This document shows, in pieces, positions 33,932 to 43,505 of a DNA stretch of 64,000 nt. This DNA is from DASYTH01 sp045806965 (GTDB lineage Bacteria; Actinomycetota; Actinomycetes; Mycobacteriales; Pseudonocardiaceae): NCBI GenBank assembly GCA_045806965.1, contig JBJMIG010000054.1, positions 10,954 to 74,953 on the forward strand. Direction: 5' to 3'. How positions within the stretch are numbered: the first letter of the stretch is position 1; each line of letters opens with the position of its first letter. The notes below the pieces were generated by a model. The model was not told the DNA's origin, searched no databases, and saw nothing but the letters and a program-made list of their open reading frames with translations. Made by a program: the position numbers and the translations under genes.

Positions 33932-36900
33932 TCATATCGCTCTCGGATCGCTCTCAGCACTACCGTGCGAGCCGGTATACCGGCCAACGCGCATCGCCGG
34001 CCACCGCGCGAGGGACAGGATCGGCCCGAGGCCGGGTGAGCTCTGGCCGTTGATCCGATCGAGCGTGGCCGTGGCGAAGGCCACCGCGGTGGCGTCGCTC
34101 ATCGCGGCGCCGCGGTCGGTGGCCTCCGCCAGCCGCACGGGGCCGAGTCGCCGGGCGAGCTCGACGGCGTTGGCCCGCAGCCGCGCGGCCTCGACGCCGA
34201 CCGGTTCGACCGCCGTCTTGCTCGCCAGCAGCGCACCCCGGATCGTGGCCGCGGCCTCGTCCTCGCCGAGCCGGATGAGCAGATCAATCGCGTTGCACAA
34301 GGCGACCCACTGCTGCGCCCAATGACTCTCCCGGCACCAGTAACCGATGACCTCGGCGGCGAACTGGGCAGCCTGCCGCGGATCGCTGTGGCGGGTCAGG
34401 ATGCCGGTGGCGACGCTGAGCGCCACCCCTGGCACGTAGGTGTTGCCGCCCGCGCTCGCCACGAGATAGGCCTGCTCGAGCAGGTTGAACGCCCGCATCG
34501 GCTCGTGGTCCTGCAACACGACGCCAAGGGCGTAGTCGGCCCAGGCCGTCGCGGTTGGATTGCGCGTCTCGGCCGCCAGGTGCTTGGCCCGCCGGGCGAG
34601 CCGGATGGCGGGCGGCTCGGCTCCCCGGTATGCGTGCTGCAGGGCGCCGCTCGCGGTGACGTAGGCGACGCACTGGGTGTCGCCGACCGCGCCGGCCAGT
34701 CTGGCCACCGTGGCGTAGAGGTGCGCGGCCTCGGTGAGCCGTCCCTGGAACGACGCCACCCTGGCCAGTACCCACAGCGGGTAGCGGCGGCGCGGATCGT
34801 CCCGGTCCGGGACGGTCCGCAGCCCACGCAACGCGTACTCGGTCGCGCCGGTGAGATCGCCCCGGCGGGCCGCGCCGGCCGCGGCAACCGCGAGCGCCTC
34901 GGCGAGCCCCTGGTCGTCCGTCTCGTCGCCGGCGGCCGCGACCGCCCGCTCAGCCCAGCTGTACAGCTCGGACGGCCCGTGCGACCAGGTGTAACGCAGC
35001 AGCGCCGCGGAGATCCGCAGCGCCGTGGCCGGCTCGTTGGTCAGCGCCCAGATGTGCGCGCTGCGCAGGTCGTCGAGCATCTGGTGGATCCGCTCGGCGC
35101 AGTGCGCCTCGTCCGGCCCGATGAGGCCTGCGACCGTGGACTCGGCCACGTGCAGGCAGTACGACAGGTGCCTACGCCGCGCGGCCGCGATCTGCCGGGT
35201 CCGTTCCAGCCGCTCCCGCCCGTAGATCCGCAGCGTTTCGAGCATCGTGAACCGGCTCGGCGAGCCGTCGGTGTCGGCCACCAACATGGACTTGTGCACC
35301 AGGCCGGTGACCGCGTCCACCACCTCGGCCGGTTCGGTCTCCTCGTCGCCCGCGATGGCCACGGCGTCGTCCAGCGTGAACGCGCCGACCAGCACGCTCA
35401 GCCGGTCGAACACCTGCCGCTCGGGTGGCTCGAGCAGGTGGTAGGACCAGTCGACCACGGTGCCGAGGGTGCTGTGCCGGGTCTCTCGAACCCGCCTCGT
35501 GCTGTGCAGGAAATGCAGCCGGCGCTCCAGCCGCCCGGCGATCTCGTGGACCGACATCGACCGCAGGCGGGTCGCGGCCAGCTCGATGGCCAGCGGAAGC
35601 CCGTCCAGCCGCCGGCAGATCTCCACGATCCCGGTCACATTGTGCTCGCCGAGGGTGAAGGTGGCGGTGGCGGCGGTAGCCCGGTCGACGAACAGGGCCA
35701 CGGACGGCACGGCCGCTGCCCGAGCCGGGGTCAGCGGTTCGGTCGCGGACGGGAGCGCGAGCGGCTGCACGGGCAGGACCTGCTCGCCGTCGACGCCGAG
35801 CGGCTCCCGGCTGGTGGCCAGCACGGTCACCTCGGGGCACCCCCTGGCCAACTCGTCGACCAGGCTTGCCGCCGCCTCGAGCACGTGCTCGCAGTTGTCG
35901 ATCAGCAGCAACGCGCGCCGGGACCGGAGGAACTCGACGAGCGCGTCAGTCACGCTCAGTCCCCGCGGTTCCTGCACCCCCAGCGTGGTCGCCAGGACAT
36001 CGGGAACCAGCCAGCCGTGCCGCACGGCGGCCAGCTCGCACACCCAGACACCGTGCGGAAAGTCCGTCTGCGCATTCGCGGCCACCCGGAGCGCGAGCCG
36101 GGTCTTGCCGACCCCGCCGACCCCCGTCATGGTGACCACCCGGTGCCGCGTCAGCGTGGCCAGGGCGATGTCGACATCCGCGGTCCGGCCGACCAGCGCG
36201 CTCAGTTCGAGGCGGAGGTTGCCGACCGGGTCGCGCCGGGGCGGCTCGTGCACCACCGTTGTCTCCCGCGGCTGGACGGCCGCGCGGTCCAGGCTCGCGT
36301 CGCCGCGCAGGATGCGCTGGTGGCGCTGGCGCAGCGCGGGCGAGGGCTCCAGGCCCAGTTGGTCGACGAGCTGGTCGCGGAACACCCGGTACACGGCCAG
36401 CGCGTCGGCCTGCCGCCCGGCCCGGTACAGCGCGACCATCTGCAGCCCACGGGGCCGTTCGCGCAGGGGATGCTCGGCCACGAACGCGTCGATGTCACCG
36501 ATGAGCTCGGCGTGCCGGCCCATCGCCAGGCAGGCCTCGAACCACTCCTCCTTCGCCACCAGGCGCAACTCCTCAAGCCGCATCGCCTCGTAACGGCAGA
36601 ACTCCTCGCCCGCGAACTCAGCGAATGCCGCACCGCGCCACAACTCCAGCGCCTCGCCGAGACGCGTGGCAACCCGGTCGGGCCGCTCGGGCTCGGCGAC
36701 CGCCTGGATCACGATTCGTTCGAAGCGGGCCGCGTCCAACGAGTCCGCATCGACTCGCAGCAGGTAGCCGGGCGGCTCGGTGACCAGTGCCGCGGAGCCG
36801 CCGGGCGCGCACTCGTCCAGGGCCGCGCGCAGCCGCCAGACCTGCGTGTGCAGGTTCCGCTGCCTGGCCGCCGCCGGCACGTCCTCCGCCCAGAGGACGT

Positions 36901-37039
36901 GGACCAGGCGGTCGGCCGACACCACCGTGTTCGCCTGGACCAGCAGCGCCGCCACCAACCGGCGTTGCAGCACGCCGGTCAACCGGGCGGGCACCCCGTC
37001 GTGCGCCACGGTGAGCGGCCCGAGCACGGTGAACCGCAT
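33932..37039 (-). CDS. Large SARP regulator with NB-ARC ATPase domain
   Basis: A 1035-residue regulator: SARP module at residues 1-245 (RFTVLGPLTVAHDGVPARL, LHTQVWRLRAALDE, DQLGLEPSPALRQRHQRIL), ATPase with P-loop GVGGVGKTR, LLLIDNCEHVLEAA, VLATSREPLGVDGE and LPLAIELAATRLRSM, then a helical repeat C-terminus. ATG 37039 follows GGGGAGTTG. The gene is transcribed leftward, as is the short SARP after it (141 bases apart), so the two may be co-transcribed. It is a likely cluster-situated activator. Confidence 0.85.
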   Translation of the reverse strand: MRFTVLGPLTVAHDGVPARLTGVLQRRLVAALLVQANTVVSADRLVHVLWAEDVPAAARQRNLHTQVWRLRAALDECAPGGSAALVTEPPGYLLRVDADSLDAARFERIVIQAVAEPERPDRVATRLGEALELWRGAAFAEFAGEEFCRYEAMRLEELRLVAKEEWFEACLAMGRHAELIGDIDAFVAEHPLRERPRGLQMVALYRAGRQADALAVYRVFRDQLVDQLGLEPSPALRQRHQRILRGDASLDRAAVQPRETTVVHEPPRRDPVGNLRLELSALVGRTADVDIALATLTRHRVVTMTGVGGVGKTRLALRVAANAQTDFPHGVWVCELAAVRHGWLVPDVLATTLGVQEPRGLSVTDALVEFLRSRRALLLIDNCEHVLEAAASLVDELARGCPEVTVLATSREPLGVDGEQVLPVQPLALPSATEPLTPARAAAVPSVALFVDRATAATATFTLGEHNVTGIVEICRRLDGLPLAIELAATRLRSMSVHEIAGRLERRLHFLHSTRRVRETRHSTLGTVVDWSYHLLEPPERQVFDRLSVLVGAFTLDDAVAIAGDEETEPAEVVDAVTGLVHKSMLVADTDGSPSRFTMLETLRIYGRERLERTRQIAAARRRHLSYCLHVAESTVAGLIGPDEAHCAERIHQMLDDLRSAHIWALTNEPATALRISAALLRYTWSHGPSELYSWAERAVAAAGDETDDQGLAEALAVAAAGAARRGDLTGATEYALRGLRTVPDRDDPRRRYPLWVLARVASFQGRLTEAAHLYATVARLAGAVGDTQCVAYVTASGALQHAYRGAEPPAIRLARRAKHLAAETRNPTATAWADYALGVVLQDHEPMRAFNLLEQAYLVASAGGNTYVPGVALSVATGILTRHSDPRQAAQFAAEVIGYWCRESHWAQQWVALCNAIDLLIRLGEDEAAATIRGALLASKTAVEPVGVEAARLRANAVELARRLGPVRLAEATDRGAAMSDATAVAFATATLDRINGQSSPGLGPILSLARWPAMRVGRYTGSHGSAESDPRAI

Positions 37040-37529
37040 CAACTCCCCACTTCCGACCGCCAACCGGGTCCGAGTTCCCCCTCAATGGCTTGGGGTGCGA
37101 GCCTCGCGCTCCGCCACGGACCGGCCTTTACATTTTCGGAAGAAAGCCCGACAAATCGCCCGGCCGCACGCAGAATGGTCACCCGCCGAACCTGAGAATG
37201 GCCGATGCCCCGCCCCATGATGCGACGATATCGCCCCGCGATCCAGCCGGCCGGACCAAATGGGCGAACGAAGGGGCATCCGGCGCCGCTGCCGGACCCG
37301 GGGTCACGAAAAGTGAGCGTGCTGCCCGGGTTGGCGGGCTACTTTCCCCGTTCGCCAGGCAGCCGCCGACGATGACCCGCCATGACGGTGTGGCGTGCTC
37401 GCCCCGGCGTCGCGAATGTGACCGGCAACGATATTCCCGCAGGCTGGTGGGCCTACGGGAATTATTACGATTGTCGCCGCCGTTATCGAGAACGATTCGA
37501 ACCGATGGGTCACCGGGCCGCGGAGTCGA
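37040..37529. other. Intergenic boundary region left of the biosynthetic cluster
   Basis: These 490 bases hold no supported gene. The right part is less GC-rich than the surroundings and contains a hairpin (37433-37462). The left part must contain the promoter of the large SARP gene. Confidence 0.5.
37433..37462. terminator. Hairpin downstream of the condensation-glycosyltransferase gene
   Basis: ATTCCCG-C-AGGC (37433-37444) pairs with GCCT-A-CGGGAAT (37451-37462) with one mismatch and a 6-base loop. It is 68 bases after the minus-strand stop at 37530 and could terminate the cluster's leftmost operon. Confidence 0.5.
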
Positions 37530-40500
37530 TCAACTTGATATCGCGTCGCCGTCAGCTCTCCTGCCCTGCTGGACCGACCAGGTTGGCGGCTCGGAACCGG
37601 GGGCATGGGCCTGGTTGGCGACTTTCGACCACAGTCGCATCAGCTGGGACAGCGTCTGGGCCCACGTCGGTGCGGCCTGCTGGTTGTTCACCAGTTCGGC
37701 GGCGCGTCGGCGGCGCTCTTCTGGGTTGCGGCAGAGGCGGATGACGTGCGCGGCGAACGACCCGGCGTCGTCGGCGACGCACATGGCCGCGCGCAGCGGC
37801 TCCGGGACACCGGTACCGCCAATGGTCGTCGACACGACCAGCCGGGCTCGCCGGATCGCCTCGATCGTCTTCACCTTGACCCCGCCGCCGATGCGCAGCG
37901 GGATCAACACCACGTCCGCGGCATCCAGCTCGGCGTCGAGGTCGGCGATGTAGCCCGCGACCAGTGCGCCATGGCACGACCCGCCGAGGCGGGCCAGCTC
38001 CGCCGGCAGATTGACGCCGCCGAGCACGAGGATGGCATCCCGGATCTCCTGGCGGATGCGGGGAAACACCTCGCGGGCCAGCCAGCGGAAGGCGTCGCGA
38101 TTGGGGGCGTAGTCATAGTCCGCGACGAACAGCAGCCGGGGTGCGGTGAGCATCCCGCCGGGATCCGGCCTGGGCCGAGTGGCGCTCCGCACGTGGTCCC
38201 AGCCGTTGGTGATGAGCTGCGGCACCACCGACGGGTCGCGGGCGAGCACCACCGCCTTGTCCTCGGGGCTCAGCGTGACCACGGCGCCGGCCCGCCGCCA
38301 CGCCCGCAACTCCCGCTCGCGCAACCCGACGATGTCGGCGGCGGTGACCGGTTCGCCGAGCGCGGCCCGCTGCTCCAGCAACTGCGACTCGATGTTCTGC
38401 TCGACCAGGATGGTGCGGTCGTGCAGCTCGGGTGGGACCACGTCGAGCAGGTAGTGGCCCTCGATGTGTACGACGTCGTATCCGCCGTCGCGCGACGCGT
38501 GCTCGCGGACGAGGTCGAAGGCTGGCCGGCAGGTCCTTGCCGGCGCGGGTCCCGGGGTGGACTCGTCGACGAAGACGTGCGTCGTCAGCCCCGGCAGCAC
38601 TGGAATGGCCTGGCAGTCCCTGGCCACGTCTTCGGCGGGTGCGACGACGACGAGATCGACCGGCGATTCCCGCAGCGCGTGCAGCAGCACCTTCATGCAC
38701 CGGGTGCGCCCACCCCCGATCGTCGGCCACAGCATGTCGTGGGACACGAAGAGCGCACGTGAACGACGGTTTTCGCGGCCGGCGCGAGGGTGGCCCGGAG
38801 CTTGTGGCCGGGCGGGTCTGGTGGTGTGCGGCGCGATCGGGCCGTCGGCGGGGGGACGCCCTGAGTTGCTGGACAGGACCGGGGCCTGTCGCCAGGCGGC
38901 TTCGTCGTGTACGTGCGGTGGGGCGGCAGCGGCGCGAACGTAGACATCGGGCGTGTGCACGTCGGTGCGGTCGCCGATCAGGTCGAGGAATGCGCGGTGC
39001 AGGTTCTGCGCCGGTGATTCGGTGGCATGGTAGCCCGTGAGCCGGTGGTGACCGTCCGTGCCGGGTTCGGCGAAGACGCCGCCCTGTTCGCCGACCAGGT
39101 CCGTCCACAGTCGGCGGACGGCGGGCAGGTTGACCCAGCCCCGGTGTCTGCGTACCCAGCCCGCGCCCCGCGAGGGCGGCGTGACCTTCGCCGAGGCGGT
39201 GATCTCCTCGGGAGTGAGATCCCGGTCTGCCGCGGTGATGACCAGTGCTTCGATCGCGTGCAGGATCTCGTGCATGGCGCGGACCGGTACGTAGTGGGTG
39301 TCGCACGTGAGCTCCAACTCGATCGAGTCCGGCGCCTCGTCCATGGCGTGGAGGTGCAACCGCGTGTCGATCCTGGGGTGGCTGCCCAGGAACACGATTC
39401 GGGTGTGCTCGCGCAGGGTGGTGAGGTCCGTGGTGCCCTGGCGAGCCGTTGCGGTGCGCTCGCGTCGGTCGTTGAAGTGGCAGCCAAGGTCGATGTGCGC
39501 CCCGCGGGTGTGCTCGACCTCTCGGCGGACGGCCCGCGCATGGGCTGGCCGGTAGAGCCCGTGTTGGTAGGCGTCGAGCGCGGCGGTGAAGACCCGCCGG
39601 ATCGCGGTGTCGAAACTCAGGTCGCGCAGGTCGACGTGGAGTGGGGAATCCCAGCAGAGATAACCGGCCATCCGCGCGTTGTCCCGGATCAGCCGGTTGG
39701 ACACCAGGACCTGGACCAGCGCCTCGTCGTGGCCGGTGTAACCGCCGAACACCTCGGACATCGCGGTCAGCAACACCGCGCTGCTGCTGACGTGAAGCCG
39801 TTGCGCCACAACCGGCAGCGCGACGGCCAACGCTCGGGATCGCAGCTGCAGCGTCCAGAACCGGTCCGCCTCCTGCTTGGCGGGGGCGAAGTCGAACAGG
39901 GTCGGCGGGGCCGCGTGGAGCAGGTCACGCCAGCGCCGCAGCGCGGCGTCGCTCACCGCCCGCCCCTTGGGCGAGGCCTCGAACGCCGCCTGGTCCAGCG
40001 GTTCCCACCCGTCGTGTGGTGGCAGTTGCGCGGCCGGGTCCGCCAGGAACGCCGTGAGCGACTCCTCGACGACGCGCCAGCCGTAGAGGTCGAGGGCCAT
40101 GTGGTTGACGGCCAGGACAAGCGACCTTGGCGCCCCGCCCTGCAGCACCACCGCCACCCGTAGCGGCCACTCCGTCGCCGAGTCGATGTCCGACCGGCCC
40201 AGAACCGCGGCCACCTCCTTGCGGACGCGGTCGAGGCCGCCCGGCGGGGCGACGTACACGGCGACCGGGACGACGCCGTCGCCCGCCACGACCTGAAGCA
40301 ACTCCTCGCCCCGGCGGAGGTAGGTGGTCCGCAGCGTGTCGTACCGCGCCACGGTGCGCCGTAGCGCGGCGCAGACCCCGTCCAGCGTGACCCCGTCCGG
40401 CACCACGACGGTCCACACCATGTTGAAGAAGGCGCGGTCGTTGCCCATCCAGTCGATGACCCCCCACATCGCCCACTGGCCGTGGGTCGCGGGACCGGTC

Positions 40501-40550
40501 GCCGTGCGGCATCCACTCACCCGGACGGACAGTTCGCGGGTTGGTTCCAT
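37530..40550 (-). CDS. Condensation-domain/GT4 glycosyltransferase fusion
   Basis: A 1006-residue protein with two unrelated halves. Residues about 15-470 are an NRPS-type condensation domain. The active-site motif is NHMALDLYGW, where the catalytic second His and the Asp are kept but the first His is Asn and the Gly is shifted. After a Pro/Arg-rich linker, residues about 650-990 are a GT4 glycosyltransferase (HDMLWPTIGGGRTRCMKVLL, LFVADYDYAPNRDAFRW, PLRIGGGVKVKTIEAIRRAR). ATG 40550 lies 91 bases after the activator gene stop. The condensation half probably transfers a carrier-bound acyl group (pyrrolyl or hydroxyacyl) to an amine or hydroxyl, and the other half adds a sugar. I know of no common protein with this pairing. 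The frame is continuous, so the fusion is real in this sequence. Confidence 0.85.
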   Translation of the reverse strand: MEPTRELSVRVSGCRTATGPATHGQWAMWGVIDWMGNDRAFFNMVWTVVVPDGVTLDGVCAALRRTVARYDTLRTTYLRRGEELLQVVAGDGVVPVAVYVAPPGGLDRVRKEVAAVLGRSDIDSATEWPLRVAVVLQGGAPRSLVLAVNHMALDLYGWRVVEESLTAFLADPAAQLPPHDGWEPLDQAAFEASPKGRAVSDAALRRWRDLLHAAPPTLFDFAPAKQEADRFWTLQLRSRALAVALPVVAQRLHVSSSAVLLTAMSEVFGGYTGHDEALVQVLVSNRLIRDNARMAGYLCWDSPLHVDLRDLSFDTAIRRVFTAALDAYQHGLYRPAHARAVRREVEHTRGAHIDLGCHFNDRRERTATARQGTTDLTTLREHTRIVFLGSHPRIDTRLHLHAMDEAPDSIELELTCDTHYVPVRAMHEILHAIEALVITAADRDLTPEEITASAKVTPPSRGAGWVRRHRGWVNLPAVRRLWTDLVGEQGGVFAEPGTDGHHRLTGYHATESPAQNLHRAFLDLIGDRTDVHTPDVYVRAAAAPPHVHDEAAWRQAPVLSSNSGRPPADGPIAPHTTRPARPQAPGHPRAGRENRRSRALFVSHDMLWPTIGGGRTRCMKVLLHALRESPVDLVVVAPAEDVARDCQAIPVLPGLTTHVFVDESTPGPAPARTCRPAFDLVREHASRDGGYDVVHIEGHYLLDVVPPELHDRTILVEQNIESQLLEQRAALGEPVTAADIVGLRERELRAWRRAGAVVTLSPEDKAVVLARDPSVVPQLITNGWDHVRSATRPRPDPGGMLTAPRLLFVADYDYAPNRDAFRWLAREVFPRIRQEIRDAILVLGGVNLPAELARLGGSCHGALVAGYIADLDAELDAADVVLIPLRIGGGVKVKTIEAIRRARLVVSTTIGGTGVPEPLRAAMCVADDAGSFAAHVIRLCRNPEERRRRAAELVNNQQAAPTWAQTLSQLMRLWSKVANQAHAPGSEPPTWSVQQGRRADGDAISS

Positions 40551-40640
40551 GGCTGAGTGCTCCTCGCGCACGTCGCTGGGGTTCGCGGCCGCGATGGGTG
40601 AGCGCCGCCCGACGTCCGCGGACGGGCACCGGTCGGCTGG

Positions 40641-41663
40641 TCACATGGCCTTGGGTCGCGTCTGGCCCTCGATCGCCTCCGCGAGGCCGTGCCAGGCGGT
40701 GGCGTAGCCGCGAGCCAGTTCCGCGATGAGGTTGGCGCAGTGCGATGGAACGGCTGTGACGACCCAGGTCTTGTCATCCGGGCTGACCGCGTGCAGGTCG
40801 AACCACCGGAGCAGGCGGCGTCCCGCGTCGCTGAACTTCAGTGCTGGATCCTGCTTCAGGCCTTGGAGGGTGGCGAGCAGGTTCGTCAACGCGACCTGGT
40901 CCACGGGCTTGCGGTTCGCCTCGTGCTCTGCCGTCCCCCGCTGGTTGTTCCGTCCGGCGCGCTGCTTGGCCGGTACCGGATCCATTCCGCACCGCATGCG
41001 GTCGCGTACATCGCGCGCGGTGCCGACGGCGATGCCGGCGCTTCTGGCGACCTCATGGAGCGAGGCGTGCGGGCGCGCGGCGAGCAACTCGCTCGCTCTG
41101 ATGCGCCCCTGGCTCGGGTCTACCGGGCGGGCTCGGCCGTCGCGCCCAACTCGCGACGTGAGATGCCGCGACGTGCCCGACTGCCGGCGAATCAGGCTGA
41201 TCGAGTCGGGTGACAGTCCCACGGCTTCCGCGATGGCGCGATCAGACCACTCGGGGCGCTGGACGAGCACTCGTGCGGCGGCGGCACGCCGGTCCGCCAA
41301 TGACAGCGGGAGACCGTGCGCGAGATTGGCGCGAACCGCCTCCAGAAACGCGCTCTCCTCGGTACCGTCGAAAAACTGTACGGCGATCTCGTCGTCCCCA
41401 CGCAATTGCGCCACGCGCAACCGGTGCACGCCATCCACGACCCGCATCGTCTGCCGGTGCACCAAAATGGGCGGCAACTCGGCCGCGGACCCTAACAGCA
41501 GCCGGATGTGTTCGGGGTCCTCCCCGTCGACGCGTGGCGAGGCGGCGACTTGGAGAAGACGGATCGGGACCAGTGTGCGTTGTTCGACATTTTCGGGTGA
41601 CGATGCGGTCGCGATGGTCCGCAGACGATCGGACGGTTTACCAGAAGCGAGGTCCTTCGGCAC
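40641..41663 (-). CDS. StrR-family (ParB-like) pathway activator
   Basis: A 340-residue DNA-binding protein. A ParB/Srx-like N-terminal domain (RVDGEDPEHIRLLLGSAAEL, PPILVHRQTMRVVDGVHRLR) precedes a helix-turn-helix (WSDRAIAEAVGLSPDSISLI). It also has VGRDGRARPVDPSQGR and SLHEVARSAGIAVGTARDVR, which match StrR-type activators of streptomycin, aminocoumarin and glycopeptide clusters. GTG 41663 is the start. It is co-oriented with the inositol-phosphate synthase gene upstream and the condensation-GT gene downstream. StrR proteins bind GTTCGACTG-N11-CAGTCGAAC-type palindromes, and two such sites occur in this cluster. Confidence 0.88.
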   Translation of the reverse strand: MPKDLASGKPSDRLRTIATASSPENVEQRTLVPIRLLQVAASPRVDGEDPEHIRLLLGSAAELPPILVHRQTMRVVDGVHRLRVAQLRGDDEIAVQFFDGTEESAFLEAVRANLAHGLPLSLADRRAAAARVLVQRPEWSDRAIAEAVGLSPDSISLIRRQSGTSRHLTSRVGRDGRARPVDPSQGRIRASELLAARPHASLHEVARSAGIAVGTARDVRDRMRCGMDPVPAKQRAGRNNQRGTAEHEANRKPVDQVALTNLLATLQGLKQDPALKFSDAGRRLLRWFDLHAVSPDDKTWVVTAVPSHCANLIAELARGYATAWHGLAEAIEGQTRPKAM

Positions 41664-41959
41664 TTGTTCAGCCCCCGGGGTTGCAACGGCGACATAGCCA
41701 GGTCACGGTTATTGCGCGACGCTCCACGCGCACGACCTGAGGTAACGGCTTCGATAGTTTTCGTGGTTCAGCGCGACCGTTTGCGCACTCCCATATTTCG
41801 CCCGGTCACGCCGTACCGCGTCAAAGGCTAACGCTCTACACGGTAGGTGATCCATCTTCGGCCGGACAAGTGCGTAAATTGATAGCCGGCTGATAGCCGG
41901 CTGGACTACAAGTGGCGGCAACGGCCACCATCGAGCGCCGGTGGACGCGCCGGGACATT
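41664..41959. other. Region upstream of the StrR-like gene
   Basis: These 296 bases hold no gene. They contain the tandem 11-bp repeat at 41880-41901 and must carry the activator's own promoter unless it is read through from the inositol-phosphate synthase gene. Confidence 0.5.
41880..41901. repeat. Tandem 11-bp direct repeat (TGATAGCCGGC twice)
   Basis: TGATAGCCGGC at 41880-41890 is repeated exactly at 41891-41901. An 11-bp period equals the spacing of SARP heptamer repeats. It is about 220 bases upstream of the StrR-like gene start. Confidence 0.5.
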
Positions 41960-43066
41960 TCATCGGTCCAGTTCACCCGCGATGAACCGCTCCACCGCTG
42001 CCCGCGCGGTGTCGTCGTCGTACTGCACCGGCGGGGACTTCATGAAGTAGGACGACGCGGAGCGGATCGGACCGCCGATCCCGCGATCCAGAGCGATCTT
42101 CGCCGCACGTACCGCGTCGATGACGATGCCGGCGGAGTTCGGCGAGTCCCATACCTCGAGCTTGTACTCCAGACTCAGCGGTACGTCGCCGAACGCCCGG
42201 CCCTCCAGCCGCACGTAGGCCCACTTGCGGTCGTCGAGCCATGCCACATGGTCCGACGGGCCGATGTGCACGTTGCGTTTGCCGAGGTCCCGATCGACCT
42301 GAGAAGTGACCGACTGTGTCTTGGAGACCCTCTTGGACTCCAGTCGTTCGAGCTCCTTCATGTTCAGGAAGTCCATGTTCCCGCCCACGTTGAGTTGCAT
42401 GGTGCGGTCGAGGTGAACGCCCCGGTCCTCGAACAGCCTGGCCAGCACGCGGTGCGTGATGGTGGCGCCGACCTGCGACTTGATGTCGTCGCCAATGATC
42501 GGCACGCGCGCGGCGCGGAACTTCTGGGCCCACGCCGGGTCGGAGGCGATGAATACCGGCAGCGCGTTGACGAACGCCACGCCGGCGTCGATGGCGGCCT
42601 GCGCGTAGAACCGATCCGCCTCCTCCGAGCCAACCGGCAGGTAGGACACCAACACGTCGGCGGCCGAGGCACGCAGCGCCTGGGTCACGTCCACCGGCTG
42701 CTGGTCGGACTCTTCGATGGTCTGCCGGTAGAACCGGCCGAGGCCGTCGAAGGTGGGCCCGCGCTGCACGGCGACGCCCAGCGGTGGCACGTCGGCGATC
42801 GTTATCGTGTTGTTCTCGCTCGCCCCGATGGCCTCGGCCAGGTCGGCGCCGACCTTCTTGGCGTCCACGTCGAAGGCGGCGACGAACTCGATGTCACGTA
42901 CGTGGTACTCGCCGAACTCGACGTGCATCAAGCCGGGCACCTTGATGTGCTTGTCGGCATCGCGGTAGTAATGGACACCCTGTACCAGCGATGCCGCGCA
43001 ATTTCCGACGCCGACGATCGCCACTCGGACTTTGGCCGGATTTTCCCGAATAACGTCGTGGTTCAT
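41960..43066 (-). CDS. ino1: Inositol-3-phosphate synthase, actinobacterial type
   Basis: A 368-residue NAD-dependent enzyme converting glucose 6-phosphate to myo-inositol phosphate. Family marks: VRVAIVGVGNCAASLVQGV (Rossmann loop), SYLPVGSEEADRFYAQAAID, PIIGDDIKSQVGATITHRVL, NVGGNMDFLNM and LEVWDSPNSAGIVIDAVR. GGAGAACA precedes ATG 43066. The gene stands in a secondary-metabolite cluster beside an aminotransferase of the aminocyclitol type and a phosphatase, so it is probably a dedicated pathway copy. It is divergent from the aminotransferase gene, with a StrR-type palindrome between them. Confidence 0.92.
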   Translation of the reverse strand: MNHDVIRENPAKVRVAIVGVGNCAASLVQGVHYYRDADKHIKVPGLMHVEFGEYHVRDIEFVAAFDVDAKKVGADLAEAIGASENNTITIADVPPLGVAVQRGPTFDGLGRFYRQTIEESDQQPVDVTQALRASAADVLVSYLPVGSEEADRFYAQAAIDAGVAFVNALPVFIASDPAWAQKFRAARVPIIGDDIKSQVGATITHRVLARLFEDRGVHLDRTMQLNVGGNMDFLNMKELERLESKRVSKTQSVTSQVDRDLGKRNVHIGPSDHVAWLDDRKWAYVRLEGRAFGDVPLSLEYKLEVWDSPNSAGIVIDAVRAAKIALDRGIGGPIRSASSYFMKSPPVQYDDDTARAAVERFIAGELDR

Positions 43067-43309
43067 TGTTCTCCATTTGTCGTGCCTACGGGTTGCGCCA
43101 GCCGGCGAGAATGACCTCGCCAATAGGGCGAGCGGTGCTCGATGCCGCAGCCGGAGTGCCGCGAAGTGTCGGCCGGGCGTTGTGACCGATCGGTTCGTCG
43201 AACTGGGGACACGGCGTGCCAAAACGGGGCTTGGTGCTTCCCCGGGAAACTCTGTACCGCGGTGTCGATGCGGGTCAAGCTCAGCGGCGGCGCTTGGCAC
43301 GGGTGTGGC

Positions 43310-43338
43310 GTGCAACTGTGCGTGCCCGACAGTTGCAC
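43310..43338. promoter_or_regulatory. StrR-type palindromic operator, site 1
   Basis: GTGCAACTGT (43310-43319) and ACAGTTGCAC (43329-43338) are perfect 10-bp arms with a 9-base spacer. Written as GTGCAACTG-N11-CAGTTGCAC it matches the StrR family operator form. It lies in the 439-base divergent region between the inositol-phosphate synthase and aminotransferase genes. Confidence 0.75.
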
Positions 43339-43505
43339 CCACTCGTTTTTCCGGCATCTTTGATGTCGTGCCGTTCGTCATGGGGTGGTGATTGGTGCTC
43401 GCGGTCGTGGATTCGTCAATTCCGGAAAGGCGTGCCGAGGGTGGGCGCCCGCGCGTCCGGCCGTGCCCGGCCGTGTCCGCTCCACCAGGAAAGGATCAAG
43501 AAAGC

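Noticed and set aside
34322..37195. Plus-strand open frame (957 codons) opposite the large SARP regulator
   Set aside because: Antisense shadow; the SARP/NB-ARC motifs are unambiguous on the minus strand.
37382..37744. Plus-strand frame of 120 codons at the left cluster border
   Set aside because: Overlaps the 3' end of the condensation-GT gene antisense and spans a hairpin; the composition is not protein-like.
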